In this document: positions 11,202 through 22,912 of the stretch, piece after piece | Position numbering within the stretch: position 1 is the stretch's first letter | Layout: each line of letters opens with the position of its first letter | DNA from: Gigaspora margarita | Lineage: Eukaryota; Glomeromycota; Glomeromycetes; Diversisporales; Gigasporaceae | Direction: 5' to 3' | DNA length: 64,000 nt | Assembly (NCBI GenBank): GCA_009809945.1 | Contig: WTPW01000870.1 | Coordinates: forward strand, 65,999-129,998 | The notes under the pieces: model-generated | Database searches by the model: none | Seen by the model: only the letters and a program-made list of their open reading frames with translations | What the model was told of the DNA's origin: nothing | Position numbers and translations under genes: made by a program

Positions 11202-13914
11202 AGAGCTTCCAGAAATTACGTAATTTTTTGTTACTAATAGATTTCAAAATTTTACCCCACCCACCCATACATAATACCTATTAGCCAATCAAAATAATAT
11301 ATTTTTTAAAATTATTTTTATATATAAATATCAATTTTTAGTTAATTGCAGATAGTTGCTATATAGTAAAGTCTAAATTTTACTATCTTAACTGATAATT
11401 ATCGATTAACTAAACTTGTTTACAAGATCAAAATACACATTCCCCAAAATTTTTATTAAAATTATAGAAGATTTTATTATTTAACTTTTAATTTTTACTT
11501 TATCTAATTTTAAAAATTCTTAATTTTATTATCGAATGTAAAAATCAAAAGTAAATAATAAAAAATTCTCAAATACTTATAAAAATTTTAATATATCAGT
11601 CACCCGATTTGTCACATCTAAAATTTTAACATATAATTTTTTGTACATTACACAAATTGACGAATTGCAGATTTAAAATTTTTGTCTAAACCTTTAGTTG
11701 AAATACATAATGTTTGATATGACAAAATTATTCTTGAGGCTCTTACGAATCATATAGTACACAGATCGTACAAAATAAACTGTTCCCTATAAAATGCTAC
11801 ACCCTTGAAGGTGAGTAATTATTTTACATACTTTCAACGCATTCTTTCTGAGTTTGCAAATTTTTTACCTGTAAAGTGGTTCACTAGGTGCGCTATAAGG
11901 AGAGCTTTCAGCAAAATGCATCTTCGAAAGACAGGTACATGAAGAACATAATGCGAAAAATCAAGAAAACTATTTTATAGTAAGTAGATTGCTCATTAAT
12001 TCGTTGTAACTGATATGTTTTAAGCTATTTAACTTTGTTAATACTTTCTATTATTCTATTCTTAACTAGTTCTATTTATTTGAGATAAGTTATTTAAGCT
12101 TATATTGTCTTGTTTATTTTGTTTTAACTAGTTGGAGGCATAATTGTTAGACGAAACTTTAAATATTAATCAGGCAGTTTTGAATGATTGATATTATAAA
12201 AATAGTTCATCTAACAATTCTAGTTAAGGTGTAAAAAATATTATACTGTACTTAAGCTTATAATATTTTTAATTTAGGACAATATTCTTTTATTTATTCA
12301 TGTTAATTATGTGGGTCTGGTGCTAAGACAATGGACAAATTTGATAAAAAAAAATTTTACAAAAAATTGGGTTTCTCGTGAACTATTAATCAGTATTATA
12401 TGATTTTAGTACCATTCAGTTCAGCTTATTGAGACGAATCGAATGATACTAAAATTATGTAATTCTGATTAATAGTTCACGAGAAACCCAATTTTTTGTA
12501 AAAATATTTTTTCATCAAATTCGTCCTTTTTTCTAGCAAAAATCCATTATTTATTAATTGCATATTTAAATTATTTAAATCAATTTTAATTTAATAATTG
12601 TATAATTCTTTATTTAAATAAATAAATGAATGTTTTTAATAAAAACGTATACAGTTTTTTTTTTGTGATTTGTGACTATATCTTATTACTAATTTTAGTT
12701 CTAATCATTTTATAACTTGTAACTAGCCCGATGCCTTCCAGTAAGATAGATTTACATGAGAATAACTTTGTTGGTATTTGCTAAACCAACCCAGTTGAAA
12801 TTTTAATAAGCTGTTTTCAACCTACTTAATTTTAAAAAATTACCTTATTAGTAATAATTCTAGTTTAACTAGCTAAAAATTTCTTCATAATCACACGATT
12901 TCTAAACCTGACAAGGTCTATGTGTCGAATCTGGTACCTTGTAGTCGTAACCTGCAATCTTTTTAAATGGTTCTAGTAGTTTATAATTTTTAAAACGAGC
13001 TTGTTAAGTTTATAGAAACGAAATAGTAAGCAGTTTTATACATATAAAAATAAAACAAAATGCCAACTTTAAGTGCTGCATTCTTCTCGGGTTTATTTTG
13101 TATTATATTTTAAACTTGCAAATAATAAAGAAATCAACTTTCTAAACTGTAAAAATGCATGCCATAAGTACGGTTTTCTTTTTAGAAACCCTTGAAATAA
13201 ATGATTGAAAGTAGGTAACCGTTGCAATTTACTATGAAAATTGAGCCTATCATATGCATGTTGATCACTCAAATTTCATAGTAAAAATTTTACCCCGTGA
13301 TCTGCATGATATATCGGGTGACTGATATATGTATTCTGGGCTTCTGAATAAGTTTACTTAAGCGACTTTAATCGATTTATTTAGCAAAATTTAGACTTTA
13401 CTATGTAGCAACTGTTGTCAATTATAGAGTAACTTATTTTTAGATCAATGACTTTTTGAGTTTTTTTAAATATTATAAAATTTTGATTGGTTATGAATTA
13501 GTCTTATCACTAGGGGAGTAGATTTTAATGATTTTGAATTGTTAGAATCATCTTATTGAGATGTGCATTTTGGTAGTTAAATTATACAAAATGAATTTGT
13601 GGATCAAAAATTATTATCAATTCCAGAAATTAAAATATAAGTTATATGTATAATAGTTATTTAATATATAATGATACATAACCCTAGTTTGATCTTGGGA
13701 TCCTGTAATTGGATTTTTATGATTTTAGATTTGTTAAAATCCTCTCTTTAAAAGGATCATTTTAGTAGTTAAATCATCTGAATTGGACCAGTAGATAAAA
13801 GTTATTAATTTTATAATTTTGACCAGAATTATAAAATTTAGACCAGAATAATAACCTAATATTTTGGGGAACCAACCCACCCACCACAAAATTATGTAAT
13901 TTCTGGAAGCTCCC
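11202..13914. mobile_element. Element with GAGCTTCCAGAAATTAC inverted ends
   Basis: GAGAGCTTCCAGAAATTACG near 11202-11222 and the inverted ATGTAATTTCTGGAAGCTCC near 13893-13914 pair over about 25 bases. Both ends are followed inward by a CCCACCCACC block. No protein-coding sequence is recognisable in the 2.7 kb between, apart from the hairpin at 12329-12530 and fragments of the CTACATAGTAAAGTC family. A target duplication could not be identified. Confidence 0.5.
12329..12530. repeat. Near-perfect 200-bp hairpin
   Basis: The left arm, starting GGACAAATTTGATAAAAA and continuing through GGGTTTCTCGTGAACTATTA, returns inverted with few changes and ends ATCAAATTCGTCC. Arms are about 85 bases with a short central loop near 12415-12445. 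The RNA would form a long stem. Probably a young MITE, because the arms have hardly diverged. Confidence 0.85.
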
Positions 13915-15292
13915 TAATGTTCACTTAATTGATAATCTGCTTGTCAACTGGAGAGTGGCGAAATGTGGCATGCTTCCATTTATTTTTTTTTCTTATTAAG
14001 TTAATAATACATGTCCACTAATTGAAAGTTGTAGAGCTCGTCGAGATGCATCTAACAGTAGTTAGATCATCCATATCAGCCTAGTGGATAGCAAGATATC
14101 ATCGAAAAACTATTGGCTGACTATATAAAACATATCCACTGATTTGATTTTTAGGGGTCTTTTTTTGATAAACCATTACACAAACTTCTGCTATTAAGTG
14201 ATGTGAAGAATAACAAATGAAACCTTCAAATAAAATAGTTTTTTGACCTTGATATGAGATAAATAAGCAATAAATATTCAAAGAACAGCCACACCAAGCT
14301 ATAAAGGAAGTACTATTACTAGTTGTTTGAAGCGTTCAGGTATTTTTGGGTAGTGAAGGATCAGTTTGTCATTGAATGATCAGTTGTATAATGGGTAAGG
14401 GTAAATTCAGAAGCAATTTTTAGAAAAACTACCTTTTTAACTTACTTTTAGCTAATAATTAAACATGTAGATATTAAAATATTCTATATACTTAATTATG
14501 GATTAAAAGTAAGTTTAATTGACCGTTGTTGTAAAAATTCACTTTGTAATAAATTTTAATAGCAAATAATTCTCGATCATGATTGGCTAATTTTGGGGTG
14601 AAACCAAATCGGTGGATATGATCTCGTAACAGAGATTACATATAAAAATCACTATAGCCAAAATGTGGCGTGCATCCATCTAAAAGTTTTTTTCTTACTA
14701 AGTTAGTGATACATGTCCACTAATTAAAAATTGTAGAGCTCATTGAGACGCATCTAACAGTGGTTAGATAATCCAAATCGGCCCAGTAGATAGTGAGATA
14801 TTGTTGAAAAAAGATTGGCTGACTATATAAAATCTCTATGTAAACAATGTTTGTTTACATAGAGAATTTATATAGTTGGCCAATCATTTTTTGACGATGT
14901 CTTACCATTCACTGGGCTGATTTGGATGATCTAACTACTGTTAGATGCGTCTCAATGAGCTCTACAACTTTCAATTAGTGGACATGTATCGTTAACTTAG
15001 TAAGAAAAAAACTTTTAGATGGATGCATGCCACATTTTGACTATAGTGATTTTCATATGTAATCTCTGTCATGAGATTTTATATAGTCGGCCAATCATTA
15101 TTTGATGATATTTCGCTACCTACAGGGCCGATTTGGATGATCTAACTACCATTAGATGCATCTCGACGAGCTCTACATCTTTCAATTAGTGGACATATAT
15201 CATTAACTTAATAATAAAAATATTTTTAGATGGAAGCATGCCACATTTCATCACTCTCCAGTTGACAGGTGGATTATTAATTAAGTAAACTT
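13915..15292. mobile_element. Fold-back element made of four inverted modules
   Basis: Outer arms (about 13920-14130 and 15075-15292) share GTCAACTGGAGAGTG, ATGTGGCATGCTTCCAT and a long module with CATGTCCACTAATTGAAAG, GTAGAGCTC, GATGCATCTAACAG and TTGGCTGACTATATAAAA. Inner arms (14618-14835 and 14847-15072) are a second inverted pair of the same module, meeting at TAAACAATGTTTGTTTA. The structure is a palindrome of palindromes. A diverged relative flanks 21561-23427. Confidence 0.75.
14131..14615. mobile_element. Small element inside the fold-back arm
   Basis: ATATCCACTGATTTGATTTT at 14131 and the inverted AAACCAAATCGGTGGATAT ending near 14610 are its ends, about 20 bases with two or three mismatches. 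It splits the left outer arm of the fold-back element just after TATATAAAA. No coding content recognised. Confidence 0.5.
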
Positions 15293-15849
15293 GTTTGGAA
15301 GAACACAATGTATATATATTGAAATTTTATCCAAATTGGAGAAAATTTTATTATCTGACTTTTAATTTTTATGTTCAATAAAAAAATTATAATCTTTTTA
15401 AAAAATATGTTGATGAATGTAAAATTAAAAGCCAAATAATATAAACTTCTCCTATTTGGATAAAAATTTCAGAGTATATGCATTTTATCTTTCAAACAAG
15501 TTTACTTAAGCAGATTTTTTGATTTATATAATAAATTTTGACTTTACTATGTAGCGACTATTTGTGATTATTGAATAAAATCTGACCCAGATTTGACCTG
15601 ACCCAGATTTGACCTGACCCAGATTTTTTCTGACCTGGGTCTGACCCATTTTGCGTTTTATCTGGCCTGTGTTGGGTTGGGTCAGACCTGACCCAGCTAA
15701 GACCTCTAGTCATAGTATTAGTCATAGTATAGTATAGTGCGCATAACAAATGTAGTTATTATTGGGTAATAATTCTAAAAAAGAAGAAGGATTAGTATTT
15801 ATATATAAAGCAAAAATGTAAAACTACTATACTTAGCTTGATTAATAAA

Positions 15850-16445
15850 TAAAAACTTCTCAAGCCCTGTCTGTATCTTTGTATCAACCCATTCTTGTTT
15901 CATCTAGTTATATATATACTAGCTCAAGCTCTTTTGGTTCAAATTCTCACAATTTGTATTCTCATATTAGAAATAAGAACTACAAAAAAAAAAACTAATT
16001 AATAAAAAACATAAATTAACAAAAATAAAAAAAACTAAAGCTAGTACTTATCTAGTTTATGTGTACTAGTTCTAGCTCTTCTAATTTGAATATCTACATT
16101 TCTCATTCCTATAGTAGAAATAAAAACTATAAAAAAACTAATTAATAAAAAATATAAACAATAAGAATAAATAAAAACCAAAAGCTAGTACTTATATAGT
16201 TATATGTGTATTAGCTTTAGCTCTTTCTATATTTTGTATTCCCATAGTAGAAATAAGAACTACAAAAAAAAAAACCAATTAATTAAAAACATAAAACAAC
16301 AAGGATAAATAAAACTAGAAACTAGTACTTATCTAGTTACATATATACTAGCTTTAGCTCTTCTGGTTTGAATTCCTATATTTCGCATTTCTATGGTAAA
16401 ATTAAGAACTACAAAAAAAACTTATTAGTAAAAAATATAAAATAA
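15850..16445. repeat. Tandem array, about 130-bp unit
   Basis: Four or five units share CTAGTACTTATCTAGTTA, TACTAGCT(C/T)(A/T)AGCTCTT, a T/C-rich part, then AGAAATAAGAACTAC, a long A run and AACTAATTAATAAAAA. Further units follow at about 17600-17682, 19380-19515 and 19845-19945, so the array was once continuous and was split by later insertions. Confidence 0.8.
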
Positions 16446-17595
16446 TAACTACTTTTTTCAATGATCCCTCATACCAAAAAATTTGAGATAGCTAATCATG
16501 AAAACTGCACATTTAATACATAAAATAAAAAATTGGTTCTACTAAAAGCATGTTAGAACAAGAGGCTCTTTATTGGAGAACTGAAACACTGCAGAAAAAT
16601 AGGGACCTGGGACTTTTTAGACAGACTTGATAGAGAGTACTCCTAGCTATGACTTTGGCACTACCAAGCAAAGAAGTAGGAGGCACTAACCTAGAGTTTA
16701 GTTTTGAGATAAGTTATTATGTTTAGTGTAACTCCTATCAACTCCTTACATTTGGTACCTCTCTTGAGCTTTTTCTCATCACTTCTTGGACTTTTTTTAA
16801 AATTTTACCAAAAAGTAGAAAATCTAGCTTACCCTTTCCAAAAGATTAGCAGTGTTTACTCCTTCTGAATTGGAAAAGCACCTACCAAATTGAATCAAGT
16901 CATGAGTGTATTTTGGATTCATTTGGAACAAACAATGAATAGCATGAAGACACGTAGAAACTGAACTAAAATGAAATTTCTTACAACACATTCTGACACT
17001 AGTGTAGGTTATTTTTAGTTTTAGTGTATCACCTTTCTATCACTTCTTCTATATATGTAAATATAGTACTTTGGTAAAGCTATATGCTCTATGCAGTCTA
17101 TATAATTTTTAAATTGTTCTTATAAATAATGTCAATTTTATTTTATTTTTCTTTTTTTTGTTTTGTCTATTCTTATTTTATATTTGTTTTTTTTGTTAGA
17201 TTTCATATAGGTTTTGTAGTAGTACCCTTTTATATTTCCTTTTTATCTAGAATAATTTTGTTCATATGGGTCTGAATCTAATATTCCTTGTTCTAGAGGC
17301 TAGATAGAGAAGCTTAAGGAAAGTTAGTAATGTTGACAAGCTATCTTTAAAATGTTAAGAGAAGAAAGAAGATAGGAAGACATTTCTAGCTTGTTGCAAA
17401 AAGGAAAAGACCTTTTGTTTTGGCTTTAAGTAGCTAGATGAGCTATCTACTTCTATACCAATTTGGTATTTGGATAGTGCAGCAGAACACACTTAGGTAT
17501 TCAGATATTTAGGTACCATCCAAGATGGCCAGGTGATGCTAAACTTATGTTATTAATTAGAGCTATGTAGGTGCAATTATAAATACAAGCAAATT
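16446..17595. other. Unrecognised segment inside the tandem array
   Basis: About 1.15 kb separates two blocks of the ~130-bp array. It is less AT-rich than the array and has a T-rich stretch near 17130-17200. Frames are short and interrupted; I recognise no protein family. It may be an old insertion, but I see neither terminal repeats nor a target duplication. Confidence 0.5.
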
Positions 17596-17682
17596 AATAA
17601 AGTATTTGCTTAAGTTAAAAAAAATATATATAAAACAACAATATAAACAAAAACTAGAAGCTGGTACTTATATAGTTATATG

Positions 17683-19379
17683 TTTTTTTTTAAGATAAGG
17701 CCTTGCTCATATCTTTATTGAGTAATTTATATAAGAGGTTGTTTAATAGCAACAACTTAAATTGTACAGTAACAAATATATATAAATAACATGCAAGAAT
17801 AAAAGCTCAGACTAATTTATCTGTGACCTAAACCTACTAGAGTGGTCAAGACTCACCTATATTTGGATGGTTAAAATATGATTAGTGGAATACTGTATTT
17901 GATCTACATAGTGGACCAAATACTGATTTTGTGGATTGCCTGCCTTATTGGCAGGCATGTATTATTGTCTAAGTGTAACTGGTCAGGAAGTCTGCAAAGG
18001 CAGCTGTTAGTAGGTACTATGCATTAATAGGGTTTAGCATGAGAGAAGTGGTGCACTGATAGTGGTTAAGTATAGTTGTGCTAAGTGTATTGTTGTTAGT
18101 CTTCTTTCATTAGAAGAATGTAGAACAGTACGGCTTCCATATTTGTTCATAAATTTCATCAGATATTTCAAGAAGGATCTTGATGACTATCTGAGAAGCT
18201 TGCTTGTATAGGATATTGAAGAGTTGTAAAAATTGGATTAGAGGGGCTGGAATCAGTCCTCTAATAGTAGACTATAGAAAGTAGGGATCTAGAAATGTAA
18301 AAGTAGGGTTAAAGGACAGATGTGTATGGATTGCTTGTATAAGGTCAGTTAGTTGACAAGGGGATAAGTCATATCTGCACTCTGTATAACTTTTGATATA
18401 GCTGAGTGAATAATTTGATTAAGAAGAGAAATATTTTGGCATGTTAGTCAGTGAGTAGGGGATGTAAGGAGATTATAGTGAAAGCAGTTAGGTGAGGGGA
18501 ATATATTAGGGAGTATACTGTGGAAGTGTGAGTAGGTAGGCAGGTTATTAAGAAGGTTTTTGATTTTGAAGAATTTAAGATGATTCAGTTTGGGATTTGT
18601 GAAATTATTGAAACCCTTTTAATTGTTATTAAAGTAGAGCCAGGTGGCATTTCAGTCTATGAAGTGTGAAAAATATGCCCATTCTGAGGTGCGTTTCTGT
18701 GAGGACCACATTGCAATGATATATGCCTTGCATATGTTTTTAATGAAGTGTCTGGTAGACACTTCTACTGGGTGCTTCTCCCATTGTAGGAAGGAGGAAG
18801 GGTTATAAATGTTGGCATGGTTGAAGAGTAGTTTGTGTACACTAAAGTGGTTTCTGGCTAGAAGGTCTGCTTAGTAATTAAAGCTGTTATCTGCATGTGC
18901 TTTGATCTTATGCAAATTGAGCTTGATATTAAATGCATAAGTAGCATCTAAAAGTGTATGCCAAATGGGCCAGAAGTTGAACTTGTAGTATTTGGAGGAT
19001 TGTTTAAAAATTGATCTAAGCTTGTTATATTTGGAAATGACAAACTAGGAGTCTGTGAAGATATCTATAGTAGAGTTACGTAGTGCTATTGAGATAGCTA
19101 AAAGAATAGCAAGGAGTTCTGCTTTGTATAAAGAAGGCCAGTTTTGCAGTTGGGCTACAAACTTGTGAACGATCTGGTTATCATGGATTTGTACCTAGCC
19201 AATGCCAATAGAGCATTGGTTAGTTCCAATATCTATGACAGAACTGTCTGTGTAGAATATGAAATCATGTTGGTTAGCATTAGTATGTGCAATATGGAGA
19301 AGATCTTGCAATGCAGGGTTGTTCTAAAAAAGAACTGAAGTAAGAGCATCTATAATGTATATTGTAGGAGGAGATAGGA
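17683..19379 (-). mobile_element. 5'-truncated LINE insertion with 15-bp target duplication
   Basis: The 15-mer TTATATAGTTATATG occurs at both boundaries (17668-17682 and 19380-19394). The plus strand begins with a T run at 17683, a short poly(A) tail on the minus strand. Reading minus, around 19140-19040, gives WPSLYKAELLAILLAISIAL then IDIFTDS. Around 18915-18870 it gives KIKAHADNSFNY then ADLLARNH. These are RNase H blocks of a LINE ORF2. Frames down to about 17990 include KIKNLLNNLPTYSHFHS and resemble the C-terminal tail. Stops interrupt it. The reverse transcriptase part is missing, as expected for incomplete target-primed reverse transcription. It landed inside a unit of the ~130-bp tandem array. 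Confidence 0.85.
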
Positions 19380-19519
19380 TTATATAGTTATATGTGTACT
19401 AGCTCTAGCTCATATTCTTATAGTAGAAATAAGAACTACAAAAAAAACTAATTACTGAAAAATATACAACAACAATAATAAATAAAAACTAAAAGCTAGT
19501 ACTTATCTAATTACATGTA

Positions 19520-19835
19520 TAGTAATAATAATTTCATTGACAATTACTTTACAAACACTCCATTTTACCAACAAATTATTACTGACAAGTTCATTTTACT
19601 GACAGTTCATTTTACCAAAGCTCATTTTATTGACAAAGTAATTCTAGTCATTGTTATTAGAGTCAGAGTAGAGTCAGAATAAATTAGAATTAAAGTTAGT
19701 GTGCTTTATAAAAAAAAACTTGTTGGTAAAATGAGCTTTAGTAAAATAAACTGTCAGTAAAAATAAACTTGTCAGTGAATAATTTGTTGGTAAAATAGAG
19801 CATCTATGAAATGATTTTTTGTAAAATAATATAGA
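19520..19835. repeat. Palindromic island with ATTTTACC/GACAAGTT motif
   Basis: ATTTTACCAACAAATTATTA, ACTGACAAGTTCATTTTA and CTGACAGTTCATTTTACC on the left (19570-19632) return inverted on the right (19715-19800). The word CATTTTACC or its complement occurs about eight times. It interrupts a unit of the ~130-bp array. The build resembles the hAT-type motif MITEs elsewhere, but I cannot confirm a target duplication. Confidence 0.65.
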
Positions 19836-20279
19836 CTCTTATGCATATACTAGCTTTAGCTTTTCAGTTTGAACCCCTATATTTTACATTATCATAGTGG
19901 AAATAAAGTTTATGAAAAGAAATAAATTAGTAAAAGCAAAAAAAAATAAAAAAGCTATGTAAATTCTAATATTTATGAAAAAATAAGATACTTTAAGAAA
20001 TTTTTTTTAAATATAAGATAGAAAAAAGATTATCTTTAAAGTTTATATGCATTAATGATCTATAATTTTGAAAGTTTGCTATTTATTACAATAATAATTA
20101 GTAACTTATATAATTATTATTTCTTGATCCAAATAAATATATAACAATTTATATTTAATTATAATAATATTGATTATAGATATATATCAGGTTTTATTCA
20201 GTTTATTGATATATAACATTATTTTTTAATTATTAATTGTTATATATCAATTAGTATTTATATAAAAAATTTCTGATAT

Positions 20280-20640
20280 ATAACATCCTGTTTATAAACT
20301 AAAAACATACCCCAAAACTATAAACTCAAAGCTATTTAATCAATACAAAAATTAAGTTTAGTATAAGGCTAAGCTTTTTTACAATACTAAAACTTCTACC
20401 TTTCTGCTATTATTACAATGATTATAATGGTATAATTAATATATTTACTCATCATTATTCACAAATTTTCTATCATTTTATTTTATTATTAATAGCCACA
20501 TTGCTTCTATAATTACAATTAATAATAGCAAAGCCTTAATACAATTCCTAATATATAAAATCTTTCAATTTTACATAGCTTAAAATACATATTAATAAAA
20601 AATAATAACAAACTGAAATATTTTCTCAAACCTGCTTTTT
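20280..20640. repeat. Diverged direct copy of 25060-25410
   Basis: CTGTTTATAAACTAAAAACA through CATACC, CAAAACTATAAA, a GGCTAAGCTT block, ATACTCATTATTAT-like words and AATATAAAATCTTT runs in the same order as in 25060-25410. That second segment lies just downstream of the microexon gene. Similarity is patchy but colinear over about 350 bases. No coding sequence recognised in either copy. Confidence 0.6.
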
Positions 20641-20665
20641 GTAATATATACAATTACAACACATA

Positions 20666-20962
20666 CCATATATTTCCAAAAATAAGCTACTTCTAAAAAT
20701 AAGCAATCTTAAAAAAACCTGTTAGCAGTTGCTATATATAAAAGTCTAAATTATACTAAGTAAACCTCAAAAGTGCTATTAAGTAAACTTGTTCAGAACA
20801 TCAAAATACACATACAATAAAATTTAGTATTATTTGGACAACTTTTTATTAGTATGTTTTCAATTTTTTCAAAAAACCTCAATGTTTTAAAAATAAGCCA
20901 CCACATGTTTTTTTGTGTAATTTTTTGACCAAAAAAGGTAGCTTATTTTCAGGCACATGCAG
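20666..20962. mobile_element. AATAAGCTACC-family MITE, TA-flanked
   Basis: Left end CCATATATTTCCAAAAATAA, right end (reverse complement) CTGCATGTGCCTGAAAATAA, with TA at 20664-20665 and 20963-20964. Inside is the shared core TTGCTATATATAAAAGTCTA and TTAAGTAAACTTGTTCAGAA. Related copies: 48806-49109, 50266-50812, 50824-51600. TA flanks suggest a Tc1/mariner-type MITE. Confidence 0.7.
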
Positions 20963-21774
20963 TATCTAAAACAAAGAATAATAAAAATTTTACTTATTGT
21001 ACAGTTATATAGCATATTAAATAGTATTTATAAGCAAAACTTTGCATGTTTGAATGCATATTAACTTCACATGTTATGTCTTCACATCAATTGCTTAGAT
21101 ATTTTGTATCATATGAAATTGTTAACTAATTTTTAAAGTGCAATATCTGATTTTGTTCTCATAGTCATCACTTAATTTCTAATCTTAATTGCTGTTATAA
21201 CATTCCACATATAGAATAAATACTAGATCAAGAGATCCAATTTTATTTTTATAATATTGATTTTAATCCACTTGCTATTACCTATAATACAATAGTTAAT
21301 AAGATAAAACATACTCATAAATTCATAAATGCTGATTTACTTTTTAATTATCCAATGCAAACTATTTAGAGCTAAATAATTAACTAAATATTTTATGGTT
21401 TACAGATATTGCATATAAGTTGTTTTTTTGGTTATTTGATTTTCTTTCTTGTTAGATTTTTCTGCCTCCCAAAATATATAGCTTAAACAATAAATTATTT
21501 AATTACTGATCTGAATAAGATCAGCACTATTTTATATTAGAATTTGGGAAAATTACTGTTTTTTATTATATGCTGAAATCTTACAACTACCACTATAGTA
21601 AGTAATTTTTTATTAAGTTAACAGCTCAAGTTAATTAAATTGAAAGTTGTAAAGCTTACTAAGATGCATTAATAGTAGTTAAATCATTTAAATTAGCATA
21701 GTGTATGCTGAGATATTGCTAAAAATGATTGGCTAACTATATAAAATTGGATTTTGTTAAATTTAACAGTTTGC

Positions 21775-22912
21775 TTTTTTTTTTATGTCAAAGTTTCCAC
21801 TCTGGGGAAAGGCTTTTATTCAAGCAACCAGATCAAGGGCACCTCTTTGGACACCCGACATTTGTTACATTGATGAGAGTACAACTAGCTACACCTGCAA
21901 CTTTTGATTGCCTAATTAAATAGCCACCCGAAGATTCTACACTAGCTGCCATACCTGCAACCCACATACTGGCATTGCCTATTTAAATTCTCTGGTTCCT
22001 GCTTTGCCTGCCAATCCTACTTGTATCACTAGTACAGTCTTCCAATATATAAGTCAGTTGAAGCCAGTCCTGGATACTGTGCGAAATCCCCTTAGGACTA
22101 GTTTATCCTCATGAAACACTTGGTAGAGCAGTTCCTGTCCTACACAGGTATTACCTACGCTTCGGTAACTTACGCTACAGCTTTATCTATATACTTGGAG
22201 TTAGGGCTAACTATTAAACCCCTACTATTACCTACTTCTGCCCTTGTGAGGTTCACTCCAATTCTGATACCCACTACAACCTTCCTATTGGTCCTTTCTC
22301 AGTATCTTCAACTTTCAAACCAGTTAGCCTAGAAGGGTCAGTTGGCCTGGCTTTAAGTGCTGAAAGGACTCCCTCCCCTTGGTACATATTGCTGAAACAC
22401 ATGTCTTTTCCTCTGGTGTGACACTGGTAGCCAGGTTGGTAGACCCCTTCTCGAGGATCTTGTTATCTGGTTCTCTAGCTCTGGTTTCTGGTATTCCAAT
22501 TATGGTAGCACTGTTAAAAATCTTTCCTAATTTCTCACTAGAGACTTCCAAATGGGCAGTGTTATAAATTCAAAAAAATTTTATTGGCGCAAATGCAAAA
22601 AAAATCTGACAAAAAAATTTATACGTGCGTTATATATATGGGAGCCTCGATATATGCGCAAATTTAAATCTATGTGTACTGCACTAACTGTGCAGATCCA
22701 ATTTACATCACTGCAAACGGGTATCCATTTTTTAATCCTTGGATTTTTGTGCACCTAGTGGCTCTTATTCAAGATGGTATACCAAAGGACCTACGAGGAG
22801 AAATGGTTACTGTAACACAGATCTATTTTTCAAAATATTGGCAGTGGGATTTGAACCCTAGACCTGCTGCTTGGGGTGACAACTTACCAACTTGTCTAAG
22901 TCGCCACACCCC
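21775..22912 (-). mobile_element. Long SINE-like retroposon, tRNA-like head, 16-bp target duplication
   Basis: A perfect 16-bp repeat, AAATTTAACAGTTTGC, flanks it (21759-21774 and 22913-22928). The plus strand starts with a T run at 21775, the poly(A) tail of a minus-strand insertion. The opposite end carries a tRNA-like head with an internal B box (22841-22912). At 1138 bp it is long for a SINE, and the body is clearly less AT-rich than its surroundings. Within it, minus-strand 22566-22324 is an open frame containing FNSATIIGIPETRAREPDNK, TSVTPEEKTCVSAI and GRESFQHLKPGQ. I recognise no family; a captured gene piece is possible. The combination indicates mobilisation in trans by a LINE. Confidence 0.8.
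22841..22912 (-). other. tRNA-derived promoter head (A and B boxes)
   Basis: On the minus strand the head begins GGGGTGTGGCGACTTAGACA, followed by AGTTGGTAAGTTG. This contains an A-box-like TGGCGACTTAGACAAGTTGG and a pairable D arm (GACT with AGTT). Downstream, GGGTTCAAATCCC is a perfect RNA polymerase III B box/T arm. Acceptor pairing is poor, so this is a tRNA-derived SINE head rather than a functional tRNA. Confidence 0.75.

Larger units (their letters stand above)
11155..15565. mobile_element. Nested element with CTACATAGTAAAGTC ends
   Basis: GTTGTTACATAGTAAAGTC at 11157 onward is inverted at 15538-15560 (GACTTTACTATGTAGCGAC). The same end sequence (TTGCTAYATAGTAAAGTCTA) occurs at 11351, 13390 (inverted), 20728, 48998 (inverted), 50383 and 51228 (inverted). 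It is therefore a widespread MITE component in this window. It separates the two arms of the GGGTCAGG element. Confidence 0.5.
10788..15708. mobile_element. Composite hAT-like element with GGGTCAGG motif ends
   Basis: Left end TAGGGGTCTTAATGGGTC and right end (reverse complement) TAGAGGTCTTAGCTGGGTC form terminal inverted repeats. The adjacent 8-mers GTTATTGT and GTCATAGT match at 6 of 8 positions, an aged target duplication. The arms at 10788-11150 and 15575-15708 are packed with GGGTCAGGTT, GGGTTGGGTC and their complements. Everything between about 11155 and 15565 is a set of further palindromic elements nested inside, listed separately. No transposase seen. Confidence 0.6.

Noticed and set aside
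22841..22912. A functional tRNA gene on the minus strand
   Set aside because: The B box is perfect, but acceptor and anticodon arms do not pair, and it sits at the 5' end of a poly(A)-tailed insertion with a 16-bp duplication, so it is a SINE-type head.
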